Assembly (NCBI GenBank): GCA_963831605.1
Contig: CAWHQR010000005.1
Span: 310,001 to 374,000, forward strand
Origin: DASUPK01 sp963831605
GTDB lineage: Bacteria > Actinomycetota > Thermoleophilia > Solirubrobacterales > 70-9
Direction: 5' to 3'
Length of the DNA: 64,000 bases
The notes under the pieces: generated by a model
What the model saw: only the letters and a program-made list of their open reading frames with translations
The model's database searches: none
What the model was told of the DNA's origin: nothing
In this document: piece after piece, positions 1 through 7,810 of the stretch
Position numbering within the stretch: the stretch's first letter is position 1
Layout of the letters: every line of letters begins with the position of its first letter
Program-made: the position numbers and the translations under genes

Positions 1-97
1 TTTTCGTGCGTGCGAAAATCACCCCAATTTCCTGCATACAGGGATGTTTCGTGGCGGGGGCCCGCCTCGGCCGTGCGTGAGCCGCCCACGCCCGGAA

Positions 98-103
98 TAG
101 ACT
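98..103 (+). promoter_or_regulatory. -10 element TAGACT of dcd (leaderless)
   Basis: The TAGACT hexamer lies exactly 6 nt upstream of the dcd ATG at 110. With normal -10 geometry transcription would start at or next to the A of ATG, so the mRNA would be leaderless. There is no Shine-Dalgarno sequence. The same arrangement recurs at several other genes in the window. Confidence 0.55.
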
Positions 104-109
104 GGATCG

Positions 110-688
110 ATGGTCCTGAGCGATCGCACGATCAAGGAGGAGGTGGCAGCCGGCCGCCTGCTCTTCGACCCCTACGACGAGTCGCTCGTGCAGCCCTCGA
201 GCGTGGATATGCGGGTGGATCGAAGCTTCCGGGTCTTCAACAACTCCCGCTACCCGTACATCGACGTGCGCGAGCCGATGGAGAACCTCACCGAGCTGGT
301 GACCGTGGAGGAGGACGAGCCCTTCGTGCTGCATCCGGGCGAGTTCGTCCTCGGCCAGACGCTGGAGCGGGTTCGCCTTCCCGACGACCTGGTGGCGCGC
401 CTCGAGGGCAAGAGCTCGCTGGGAAGGCTCGGCCTGGTGATCCACTCCACCGCCGGCTTCGTCGACCCGGGCTTCGAGGGCAACCTCACTCTCGAGCTCT
501 CCAATCTCGCCACCCTGCCGATCACGATCTACCACGGCATGCCGATCGGGCAGATTTCCTTCATGCGGATGGACGCCCCCGTCGAGCACGCCTACGGCGC
601 CAGTGAGGCGGGCAGCAAGTACCAGGGCCAGGCGGAGCCGACCGCCAGCCGCTTCTACCTGAACTTTCGCGAGCGCGTCCGTAAGTAA
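110..688 (+). CDS. dcd: dCTP deaminase, probably dUMP-forming
   Basis: This 192-residue protein deaminates dCTP in the cytosol to feed dUMP/dTMP synthesis. The family signature EGKSSLGRLGL is at residues 99-109, followed by HSTAGFVDPGF at 112-122 and the C-terminal YQGQ at 171-174 that closes over the nucleotide. HSTAGF, rather than the HVTAH form of enterobacterial mono-functional Dcd, is what the mycobacterial bifunctional dCTP deaminase/dUTPase carries, so it probably releases dUMP directly. Length is normal. ATG at 110 is chosen because a TAGACT -10 sits 6 nt upstream and the N-terminus matches the family. It reads towards tatA 55 bp downstream. Confidence 0.96.
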   Translation: MVLSDRTIKEEVAAGRLLFDPYDESLVQPSSVDMRVDRSFRVFNNSRYPYIDVREPMENLTELVTVEEDEPFVLHPGEFVLGQTLERVRLPDDLVARLEGKSSLGRLGLVIHSTAGFVDPGFEGNLTLELSNLATLPITIYHGMPIGQISFMRMDAPVEHAYGASEAGSKYQGQAEPTASRFYLNFRERVRK

Positions 689-743
689 GCGTTTGGGTAA
701 GTGCTGGCGGCTCAAGGCCCGCCAGCGGCTAACATCCGCCGCG

Positions 744-1028
744 ATGCCCAACGTGGGACCGCTGGAGATAGCCGTCGTTCTCGTCATCGTCCTGATCATC
801 TTCGGGCCGAAGCGCCTTCCGGAGCTCGGCAAGTCGGTGGGACATGGCATCCGCGAGTTCAAGAACTCAATCTCGGGAGAGTCCGACCCGGATTCCCCTG
901 AGGAGAAGCAGCGCGAGTTGCAGGCGAGCCAGCAGGTGCAGGCGAGCCAGCCGCAGCCGCCCGAGGCGGCTGCGCAGACCCCAGCGGAGCCTGTCGAGGG
1001 CGAGGTCGTCTCCGAGAACAAGGCCTAG
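744..1028 (+). CDS. tatA: Sec-independent translocase subunit TatA
   Basis: TatA forms the protein-conducting assembly of the twin-arginine export system in the cytoplasmic membrane. The 94-residue protein has one N-terminal transmembrane segment (about residues 5-20), the FGP hinge at 20-22, an amphipathic helix (KRLPELGKSVG...), then an acidic, Gln/Pro/Ala-rich cytoplasmic tail. The start at 744 gives the canonical short N-terminus; the frame is open to 693, but that extension has no family match. A TAACAT hexamer lies 8 nt before the ATG. tatC begins 3 nt after the stop codon. No tatB is seen, so TatA may serve both roles as in minimal Tat systems. Confidence 0.94.
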   Translation: MPNVGPLEIAVVLVIVLIIFGPKRLPELGKSVGHGIREFKNSISGESDPDSPEEKQRELQASQQVQASQPQPPEAAAQTPAEPVEGEVVSENKA

Positions 1029-1031
1029 GCA

Positions 1032-1817
1032 ATGGCCCGGCTAGGGCCGGTCGACTTCGAGGACCGGCTTACGCTCGTCGAACATCTCGACGAGCTTCGG
1101 ACGCGCATCATCATTTCCGTCGTCGCGTTCTCGGTTGCCTTCGCGCTCTGCTTCTGGCAGAACAGCCGTCTGCTCGACATCGCCAACGGGCCGCTTCCGG
1201 GCAACCGGACACCGATCACCTTCGGCGTGGCCGAGCCGTTCACGACGACGGTGACGATCGCCGCTTACGCCGCCATCGTGATCTCGCTGCCGGTGATCCT
1301 CTACCAGGCCTACGCCTTCGTCCTGCCGGCGCTGACCACCCGCGAAAAGCGCGTCGTCGTTCCCTTCCTGATCGGCGTCCCCTTCCTCTTCGTCGCCGGC
1401 GTCGTCTTCGGCTACTTCGTCGTCCTGCCCGCCGCCACCAAGTTCCTCCTCAACTTCAATCAGGACCAGTTCAACATCCAGATCCGGGCGAAGGACTACT
1501 ACAGCTTCTTCACGCTCACCCTCGCGGTCATGGGGCTGATCTTCCAGCTGCCGATCGGCATCCTCGCCGTCACCAGGCTCGGGATCGTCACCCCCGAGCA
1601 GCTCTCCGCAAATCGCCGCTACGCGTACGTGATCCTCCTGATCGTCGCCATGCTCTTGCCGGGCACCGACCCGGTCACGATGCTGATCGAAGCGGTGCCG
1701 CTGCTTGTGCTGTATGAGGTCAGCGTGCTGCTCGCCAGAGCGGTCGGCAGACCCCCCGAGAGCGCCGTCGATCGCGACATCACGGTCTCCGAGCCGCCCC
1801 CCAGCGGGGCGGCATAG
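1032..1817 (+). CDS. tatC: Sec-independent translocase subunit TatC
   Basis: TatC is the membrane receptor for twin-arginine signal peptides. The 261-residue product has the family's cytoplasmic N-terminal EHLDELR motif (residues 17-23), six predicted transmembrane helices, the conserved FGYFVVLPAA region and a hydrophilic C-terminal tail. It starts 3 nt after tatA, so the two are surely co-transcribed and translationally linked. Length is typical. The pair supplies the cell's folded-protein export route. Confidence 0.97.
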   Translation: MARLGPVDFEDRLTLVEHLDELRTRIIISVVAFSVAFALCFWQNSRLLDIANGPLPGNRTPITFGVAEPFTTTVTIAAYAAIVISLPVILYQAYAFVLPALTTREKRVVVPFLIGVPFLFVAGVVFGYFVVLPAATKFLLNFNQDQFNIQIRAKDYYSFFTLTLAVMGLIFQLPIGILAVTRLGIVTPEQLSANRRYAYVILLIVAMLLPGTDPVTMLIEAVPLLVLYEVSVLLARAVGRPPESAVDRDITVSEPPPSGAA

Positions 1818-1836
1818 GCGCATAACCGCGTTCATC

Positions 1837-1842
1837 TAGGCT
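1837..1842 (+). promoter_or_regulatory. -10 element TAGGCT, leaderless promoter
   Basis: TAGGCT lies exactly 6 nt before the GTG start at 1849, and there is no Shine-Dalgarno sequence. The same hexamer with the same spacing precedes the GTG at 59149. Confidence 0.5.
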
Positions 1843-1848
1843 TCCGCC

Positions 1849-2716
1849 GTGCTCTTCGACCTGCAAACGCCGCGTCGCCGCCGCGTGGTCCGCGTGGTCT
1901 TCGGCGGGCTCGCACTGATCTTCGCGATCAGCTTCGTCTTCCTCGGCGTCGGCACGGGCGGAGGTGGATTCAGCTTCAGCGACCTCTTCGGCGGGGGCAG
2001 CGCATCGAGCTCCACGGCCTTCGACAGCGACATCAGCGCCGCCGAGGCGAAGGTCGCCGCCAACCCGAACGATGCCGTCGCTCTCGGGAACCTGGTCCGG
2101 CTGCACTACTCGGCCGCCAACTCCAATACCAGCAGCAACGGGGCGCCCACCAGCGACGGCGTGCAGCACCTGCGGGAGGCAGCCGACGCCTGGAACAAAT
2201 ACGTGAAGGCGACCAACGGGAACCTATCCCCGGGGGTCGCCGTCTACGCGCTGAACGTCTTCGACCTGCTCGCCCGGATCGACTTCTCGGCGGCACGCAC
2301 CGCCACGAGCACGAGCGAGGCGCTCACCAACGTGAACGCCGCGGTGGATGACTGGAAGAGCGCCGCCCAGGCGGTGCAGGTGCGGATCGACAAGCAGCCG
2401 AACACCGTCAATGCCAACTCGTACCTGACCCTCGCCCAGTACCTCTACCTGTCCGGCGACACCAAGGGGGGCGACCAGGCGGTCGCTCAGGCCAACAAGT
2501 CGAAGGGCGCACCGCCGTCCTCCTCGACCAGCCAGCTCAATCAGGTGAAGCAGCTCGGCCAGCAGCTCCAGGCCGCGATCAAGCAGCTCAGCAAGCAACA
2601 GCAGACCCAGGGCGCCGGCGGAGCGACCGGCTGGCGCGACCGGCGGTGGGGCGACCGGCGGCAACCCGCTGAACGGCCTCGGCACCGGCGGCGTGAGCGG
2701 CGGCAGCGGGCTCTAG
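1849..2716 (+). pseudogene. Membrane-anchored helical (TPR-like) protein, frameshifted near 2632
   Basis: A GTG start follows a TAGGCT -10. The protein has a basic N-terminus, one transmembrane helix (about residues 17-36), a Ser/Gly linker, then alternating helices with TPR-like spacing (NPNDAVALGNLVRLHY; LTLAQYLYLSGDTKGG) and a Gln-rich end. The literal frame runs on into the tRNA-Lys gene (to 2808) with an Arg-rich nonsense tail. Removing one base, most simply the T at 2632, restores a Gly/Ala/Thr repeat tail (GATGG-type units, then NPLNGLG) ending at the TAG at 2714-2716, before the tRNA. A sequencing error or a recent slip is likely. Function unknown; it follows tatC by 31 bp and may be an envelope protein. 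Confidence 0.7.
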
Positions 2717-2770
2717 CTCGGCGCGGGCTCGGGCCCCCGGCAAGCCTTCCTATAATGCCGCCCTCCACCA

Positions 2771-2843
2771 GGGCCGTTAGCTCAGCTGGTAGAGCAGGAG
2801 ACTCTTAATCTCAAGGTCACAGGTTCGATCCCTGTACGGCCCA
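2771..2843 (+). tRNA. tRNA-Lys (CTT)
   Basis: A 73-nt cloverleaf. The 7-bp acceptor GGGCCGT/ACGGCCC is perfect, the D arm is GCTC/GAGC, the anticodon loop is CTCTTAA (anticodon CTT), and the T arm ACAGG-TTCGATC-CCTGT is perfect. The 27-43 pair is a G-A mismatch. CCA is not encoded. Confidence 0.96.
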
Positions 2844-2925
2844 TCATCATCCAGGCGTGCGACTCGTGCATTGAGCCAAGTGGATTGATTAACTCTGTGC
2901 GAGGCATCGACCCGAAGGAGTTTCT

Positions 2926-4407
2926 ATGGCCTTGATGAGCAAAGCGCCCGACCGGGCACTGATCGGCGGGGAGTGGGTTGAAGGGAGCGCCGGCACCTTC
3001 GAGGTCCGCTCGCCGCATTCGCGCGAGGTGGTGAACACCGTCTCCCGATGCGACTCCTCTGATGTCGATCGGGCCGTCGCGGCCGCTCGGCGCGCGCAGC
3101 CGGACTGGGCGGCGACGCCACTGATCGATCGAGCCAAGATTCTCCGCAAGATCACCGAGGTATTCCGCGAGAACGCCGAGTCGATCGCCCGGATGGTGTC
3201 CGCGGAGATCGGCAAGACGATCACCGACAGTCGCGAGGAGGTCTACGAGTACGCGGCCCCCTCCTATGACAAGGCCGCCGGCGAGGTCCTTCGCCATCGA
3301 GGCCTCTCGCTGCCGTCGACCCAGGAGCAGACCAACAACAAGCGGCTGGTGCTGGGACACCGCCCGCTCGGAGTGATCGGCTCGATCACTCCGTACAACT
3401 TCCCGACCGATATCGGGTCGATTGCGATGGCGCACATCATCGCTGCGGGCAACACGGCGGTCTGGAAGCCATCCGAGTTCTCGGCCACGAGCTGCGCCAT
3501 GGTGGTCGAGCTCTTCGAGGAGGCGGGTCTGCCGCCCGGAGTGGTCAACCTGATCCAGGGCTACGGCGACGTCGGAGCCGCGATCGTCGAGCACGAGGAC
3601 GTCGACGGGATCTTCTTCACCGGTTCCACCGCGACCGGTGAGCAGATCGCTCGCTCCGCGCCGCTCAAGCCTCATCTGCTCGAACTCGGCGGCGACGGCC
3701 CATTCATCATCCTGGCCGACGCTGATGTCGACGCTGCCGTCGACGGAGCGATGAACGGCTGCTTCTACTACACCGGTCAGGTCTGTACCTCGGCCGAGCG
3801 GCTGCTCGTCCACGAGGCGATCTACGACGAGTTCGTCGAGAAGCTCACCGAGCGCGCCAAGGCGCTCAGGATCGGCGACCCGGCCGACGAAGAGACGGAG
3901 ATGGGGCCGCTCTGCAACGAGGCCACCCTGGCCCGCGTGGCTGAGCACGTCGAGGATGCCCGCGGCAAGGGCGCCGCGATCGTGCAGTTCGGACCCGAAG
4001 AGGACCTCTACTACCCGGCCACGATTCTCACGAACGTGAGCGAGGAGATGCAGATCATGCGGGAGGAGACCTTCGGACCGGTGGCGCCTATCGCCAAGGT
4101 CTCCTCGGCGCAGGAGGCGGTCGAGATCGCAAATCGCAGTGAGCTCGGCCTGATTGCCTCGCTTTGGACGAGGGATCTTGCCACCGCTTGGCGGGTGGGC
4201 GAGGCGTTGCCGCACGGCTCGGTCAACATCAACGAGACGAGCAACTACTGGGATCAGCTGGCGCCCTTCGGTGGAGCCGGAAAGAGCGGAGTTGGCCGCG
4301 AGCTGTCCGAGTGGTTCCTCGAATCCTTTACCGAGCGAAAGCTGCTCGTCTTCGAACTCGGCGATTCGGAGCTCAAGTACGACCGGCGAGCCGAGGGCGG
4401 CTGGTAG
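2926..4407 (+). CDS. NAD(P)-dependent aldehyde dehydrogenase
   Basis: This 493-residue cytosolic enzyme of the ALDH superfamily oxidises an aldehyde to the acid or acyl product. Landmarks are TPYNFP (155-160, Asn158 of the oxyanion hole), WKPSE (180-184) and FTGS (231-234) of the dinucleotide fold, LELGGDGP with the general base Glu253, and the catalytic Cys287 in GQVCTSAER. The substrate cannot be read from the sequence; the overall pattern is closer to succinate-semialdehyde/lactaldehyde-type ALDHs than to methylmalonate-semialdehyde enzymes. A good Shine-Dalgarno sequence (GAAGGAG) precedes the ATG. It stands alone between tRNA-Lys and a convergent small membrane protein. Confidence 0.93.
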   Translation: MALMSKAPDRALIGGEWVEGSAGTFEVRSPHSREVVNTVSRCDSSDVDRAVAAARRAQPDWAATPLIDRAKILRKITEVFRENAESIARMVSAEIGKTITDSREEVYEYAAPSYDKAAGEVLRHRGLSLPSTQEQTNNKRLVLGHRPLGVIGSITPYNFPTDIGSIAMAHIIAAGNTAVWKPSEFSATSCAMVVELFEEAGLPPGVVNLIQGYGDVGAAIVEHEDVDGIFFTGSTATGEQIARSAPLKPHLLELGGDGPFIILADADVDAAVDGAMNGCFYYTGQVCTSAERLLVHEAIYDEFVEKLTERAKALRIGDPADEETEMGPLCNEATLARVAEHVEDARGKGAAIVQFGPEEDLYYPATILTNVSEEMQIMREETFGPVAPIAKVSSAQEAVEIANRSELGLIASLWTRDLATAWRVGEALPHGSVNINETSNYWDQLAPFGGAGKSGVGRELSEWFLESFTERKLLVFELGDSELKYDRRAEGGW

Positions 4408-4662
4408 CTACCGCGAGAGTGCGCGGATGATCAGCAGCAGGATGACCGAGCCGCCGATCGCGATCAGCCAGGTGCCGAGGTTGAAGAAGTCGCTGATCTC
4501 GCCGATGTCGAGGGCGCTGGCAATGAAGCCGCCGATCAGGGCGCCCAGGATGCCGATCGCCGTGGTGCCGATGCAGCCGCCCGGCTCCGTGCGGCCCGGG
4601 ATCACGGCGCGCGCGATCGTGCCGGCGAAGAGACCCAGGATGATCCAGGCGATGATGCCCAT
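4408..4662 (-). CDS. GlsB/YeaQ/YmgE-family stress membrane protein
   Basis: An 84-residue, three-helix hydrophobic protein of the transglycosylase-associated (GlsB/YeaQ/YmgE) family. Signs are the N-terminal GIIAWIILGLFAGTIA, the loop GRTEPGGCIGTTAIGILGA, and the Gly-rich second helix GALIGGFIA. Family members are general-stress or envelope-stress proteins of unknown mechanism. The gene is convergent with, and directly abuts, the aldehyde dehydrogenase (stop codons at 4407 and 4408). Length is normal for the family. Confidence 0.88.
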   Translation of the reverse strand: MGIIAWIILGLFAGTIARAVIPGRTEPGGCIGTTAIGILGALIGGFIASALDIGEISDFFNLGTWLIAIGGSVILLLIIRALSR

Positions 4663-4866
4663 CTAGCGCTGGCGCGGGGCGGCGTGGTAGCTCAGATACC
4701 AGAGCACGTGACGGGCGGCGCTGACGCCGGCATTCACAGGGGAGAGCAACCTCCGCATGGCCTGAACTCTATTGGGCCGGGCGGATCGCCGATTCCGTAG
4801 TTGCCACGGATTTGGCTCCACCAGCCGGATTCCCACCCTATTTCCGGTAGATCAGACGGGCGCGGC

Positions 4867-4872
4867 TAGCAT
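4867..4872 (+). promoter_or_regulatory. -10 element TAGCAT
   Basis: TAGCAT lies 9 nt before the ATG at 4882, implying a 5' leader of only a few nucleotides. No Shine-Dalgarno sequence is present. Confidence 0.4.
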
Positions 4873-4881
4873 GCCCAACCC

Positions 4882-5607
4882 ATGAAGCTGACTCGCAATC
4901 GCAAACGGCGACGCCTGGCTCGGGTCACCGATCGAAAGGCCGACCGGGCCACGGTCGCCCTCGCGGTCTTCGCCGCGGGGTCCCTGGGGACGCTGGTCAC
5001 GGGCGAGGTGCTCCGTTTGGCGCGCCGCCGGCGCGAGAGCAGGGAGGCCGAGACCCCGGAGACCATCGCCGAGGCCGCCGGGCAGGCAACCCGGGACACA
5101 CTCGCGGTCGCTCGCCGCGGGATCATCGCGACGCCTCATCACGAAACGGTGCTCTTCAACATCCTGCAGGGCTTCCTGGGCGCCTTCGCCTTCGCCCGGC
5201 TCGCGACCTGGGGGATCCGCCAGTCCTGGTGGCCGTCGGGGAACATCCACGTCAGCGGCCGGCACATCCATCACTTCGTTCCTGGGATCGTCCTCGCCTT
5301 CGGCTCAGGGGTCGCGGGGCTGACCACCCGCGACGAGCGCGTTGAGTCAGCTCTGGCGATCCCGTTCGGCGTCGGCATGGGATTGACCATGGACGAGGCC
5401 GCGCTGCTGCTCGACCTCCGCGACGTCTACTGGACCCGTCAGGGGCTGCTCAGCGTGCAGGTCAGCCTCGGGGTCTCCGCCACACTGGCGGCGACGATTC
5501 TCGGGCTCCGGATGCTTCGTCGTGGAGAGGAGCGGGGGGTGCAGGAAGGGCTGATCCCGGCGTTCGCCGGCGAGCACGGGCTAAGGGCGACAGGGGCTTT
5601 GGCTTGA
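4882..5607 (+). CDS. Histidine-rich integral membrane protein, function unknown
   Basis: A 241-residue protein with a very basic N-terminus and about five hydrophobic segments (roughly 24-46, 92-112, 132-148, 158-178, 186-210). A His cluster lies in one loop: H86, H87, H123, H128, H130, H131 (GRHIHHFVPG), followed by D171-E172 in GLTMDEAALLLDLRDVYW. His and acidic residues close to membrane segments could bind a metal, but no characterised family is recognised. It is a single-gene unit, convergent with purA. The start is supported by a TAGCAT hexamer 9 nt upstream. Confidence 0.75.
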   Translation: MKLTRNRKRRRLARVTDRKADRATVALAVFAAGSLGTLVTGEVLRLARRRRESREAETPETIAEAAGQATRDTLAVARRGIIATPHHETVLFNILQGFLGAFAFARLATWGIRQSWWPSGNIHVSGRHIHHFVPGIVLAFGSGVAGLTTRDERVESALAIPFGVGMGLTMDEAALLLDLRDVYWTRQGLLSVQVSLGVSATLAATILGLRMLRRGEERGVQEGLIPAFAGEHGLRATGALA

Positions 5608-5701
5608 CGGCTTCGCCACCAGGTCGCGGCAACGGCGGCCGCCCTCCACAAGTCGCTACGGGCTCCGCCCTTCGCTCCTGGGTGCAGCGGCCTGGTAGCC
5701 G

Positions 5702-7012
5702 CTAGGCAGCGGCCCGGAGGCGGGGCTCCGCTTCCTGGCCCATCCAGATCACCTGGTCGCGGCCCGGGCCCACCCCGACCAGGCGCACCGGGATGCCGAG
5801 GTGGTCCGAGATCGCCGCCAGGTAGTTGCGTGCCTCCCTGGGCAGGTCCTCCTCCCGGCGACACTCACCGATGTCGCCCTCGAACCCCGGCAGCTCCTCG
5901 TACTCGGGTTCGACGCTGTGGATGATCGACTGGTGGTAGGGGAACTCGTCGAAGACCGCGCCATCCGGGTGGCGGTAGCGGGTACAGACGCGGAGCGGAT
6001 CGATGCCTGAGAGGACGTCGAGCTTGGTGACGGCGAGGGCGCTCATGCTGTTGAGCCGGACGGCGTAACGGAGGGCGACCAGGTCGTTCCAGCCGCAGCG
6101 GCGCGGACGCCCCGTGGTCGTCCCCATCTCGCCGCCCCGCTCCCGGAGCAGGTCACCCAGGTCATCCTCGAGCTCCGTCGGGAACGGTCCGGCCCCGACG
6201 CGGGTCGCATAGGCCTTGGCGATCCCCCAGATCTCGTCGATGTCGCGGGGCCCGACTCCGGCGCCGATGCAGGCCGCCCCGGCAACGGGGTTCGAGGAGG
6301 TGACGAAGGGATAGGTCCCGTGATCGAGGTCGAGCATGATGCCCTGGGCGCCCTCGAAGAGGACCGTGCGATCGGCGTCGAGTGCGTCCCAGCAGAGCTT
6401 CGCCGTGTCGGCGATGTGCGGCTCGAGGCGGTGCCCGTAGGTGAGGTACGCCTCCACCATCGTGTGCAGGTCGAGCTCGGGGTCCTTGGCGAAGGGCCGC
6501 AGCATCTGCTGTTTCGGGTCCATCGCGGTCGTGATCTTCTTGCGGAGGATCTTCGCGTCGAGCAGGTCCTGCACCCGGATGCCGAGGCGTGATGCCTTGT
6601 CCGCGTAGGCGGGGCCGATCCCGCGCCTGGTCGTGCCGATCTCCAGCTTGCCGAGCTTGAGCTCCCCGGCCGTGTCGAGCTTCACGTGGTAGGGCATGAT
6701 CACGTGCGCGTTGGCTGAGATCCGCAGGCCGCTGACGTCGATCCCCCGGTGACGCAGGCCCTCGATCTCGCCGGTGAGGACGCCCGGGTCGATCACCACG
6801 CCGTTGCCGATCGCGCAGATCTTCCCCGGGTAGAGGATCCCCGAGGGGATCAGATGGAACTTGAAGGTCTCACCGTCGCGGATGATCGTGTGGCCGGCGT
6901 TGTTGCCGCCCTGAAAGCGGATCACGACGGCCGCCTGCTCGGCGAGCAGATCGGTGACCTTTCCCTTTCCTTCGTCGCCCCATTGGGCGCCGACTATGAC
7001 GAGACCGGGCAT
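5702..7012 (-). CDS. purA: Adenylosuccinate synthetase
   Basis: PurA joins IMP and aspartate at the expense of GTP, the first committed step to AMP. The 436-residue protein has the P-loop-like GDEGKGK at residues 12-18, catalytic Asp13 and His41 (NNAGHT), and the conserved stretches GTTRRGIGPAY, FEGAQG and TTTGRPRRCGW. ATG at 7012 is chosen because MPGLVIVGAQWGDEGKGK is the family N-terminus; the open frame upstream is spurious. It is the last gene of the rpsF-ssb-rpsR-rplI-dnaB-loader-purA run, 26 bp after the helicase loader. Near position 5611 the 3' side shows a short similarity to 10248-10268 of unknown meaning. Confidence 0.97.
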   Translation of the reverse strand: MPGLVIVGAQWGDEGKGKVTDLLAEQAAVVIRFQGGNNAGHTIIRDGETFKFHLIPSGILYPGKICAIGNGVVIDPGVLTGEIEGLRHRGIDVSGLRISANAHVIMPYHVKLDTAGELKLGKLEIGTTRRGIGPAYADKASRLGIRVQDLLDAKILRKKITTAMDPKQQMLRPFAKDPELDLHTMVEAYLTYGHRLEPHIADTAKLCWDALDADRTVLFEGAQGIMLDLDHGTYPFVTSSNPVAGAACIGAGVGPRDIDEIWGIAKAYATRVGAGPFPTELEDDLGDLLRERGGEMGTTTGRPRRCGWNDLVALRYAVRLNSMSALAVTKLDVLSGIDPLRVCTRYRHPDGAVFDEFPYHQSIIHSVEPEYEELPGFEGDIGECRREEDLPREARNYLAAISDHLGIPVRLVGVGPGRDQVIWMGQEAEPRLRAAA

Positions 7013-7038
7013 GACCGGGATTATGAGGAGGGTGGCGG

Positions 7039-7809
7039 CTAGTGGTCGAGCGGACCGAGCGCCGAGCCGCCGCCCTCGCCGAGCGAGGTCGCGACATCCG
7101 CGGAGACGTGCATGCGGCGGTCCTCGTCGAAGAGGAGGACCGGATCTCCGCACATCTCGATCAGCCGGGAGACGATCCGGGTGCCGAGCTGCTTCTCGAG
7201 CTCGTCATCCTCGAAGTTGCTGGTGACGATCAACGAGTGCTGGCGCTCGTAGCGCTCGTTGATCAGCGCATAGAGCTGCTCGAGCACCCAGTCCGTCTGC
7301 TTCTCCGTGCCGAGATCGTCGAGATGGAGCAGGTCGACGGTCGCCAGCCTCTCGAAGAGCTGCGAGTAGGACTGCTCTCCGGCCTCGGCGTCGTAGGTCT
7401 GGCGAATGCGGCTCAAGAGCTTGGGGAGCGAGTAGATGGCGACGGAGCGCCCCGCATCGAGAGCTATGCGCGAGATCAGCATGGCGAGGGTGGTCTTGCC
7501 GGTTCCGGAACTTCCGAAGAACCACATTCCGCGCCCGGTATCGAGGTTCTCGTCAATCTCCTCGCAGAAGTTGCGGACGCGCCTGACCACGAACTCATCG
7601 ATCTTCGTCACCGGAGGACGGTCGAAGGAGACGCCACGGAACTTGGCCGGGATCACCGAGTCGACACCGCGCAGCCTGGCGTTCGCGACCATTCGCGAGC
7701 GGCACTCGCAGGGGCGAGCCACGTCCTCGGGGCCGAGAATCCAGCCGGATCCGTCGCAGATGCCGAGGCGGCAGGGCTCACGGTCGCTCGATGGAGAGTG
7801 GATCGCCAT
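7039..7809 (-). CDS. DnaC/DnaI-like AAA+ helicase loader
   Basis: A 256-residue AAA+ ATPase next to dnaB. Walker A FGSSGTGKTT (98-107), Walker B LLHLDD (160-165) and sensor-1 TSN (196-198) are intact. The N-terminal part has four cysteines (C13, C18, C34, C36; pattern CX4C...CXC) that could bind zinc, as in DnaI-type loaders. Its start is 1 nt after the dnaB stop, so it is translationally coupled. A role in loading the replicative helicase is therefore very likely. Most Actinomycetota use DciA instead, so this gene is notable. IstB or phage DnaC relatives are possible origins. Confidence 0.85.
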   Translation of the reverse strand: MAIHSPSSDREPCRLGICDGSGWILGPEDVARPCECRSRMVANARLRGVDSVIPAKFRGVSFDRPPVTKIDEFVVRRVRNFCEEIDENLDTGRGMWFFGSSGTGKTTLAMLISRIALDAGRSVAIYSLPKLLSRIRQTYDAEAGEQSYSQLFERLATVDLLHLDDLGTEKQTDWVLEQLYALINERYERQHSLIVTSNFEDDELEKQLGTRIVSRLIEMCGDPVLLFDEDRRMHVSADVATSLGEGGGSALGPLDH

Positions 7810-7810
7810 C

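Noticed and set aside
2600..2716. Programmed frameshifting at the repeat tail
   Set aside because: No slippery heptamer or downstream structure specific to frameshifting was seen; a single-base error or mutation is simpler.
2782..4215. 477-codon minus-strand open frame
   Set aside because: It is the antisense shadow of the aldehyde dehydrogenase, which has full family motifs; its composition (Arg, Leu, Asp-rich) is typical of GC-rich shadow frames.
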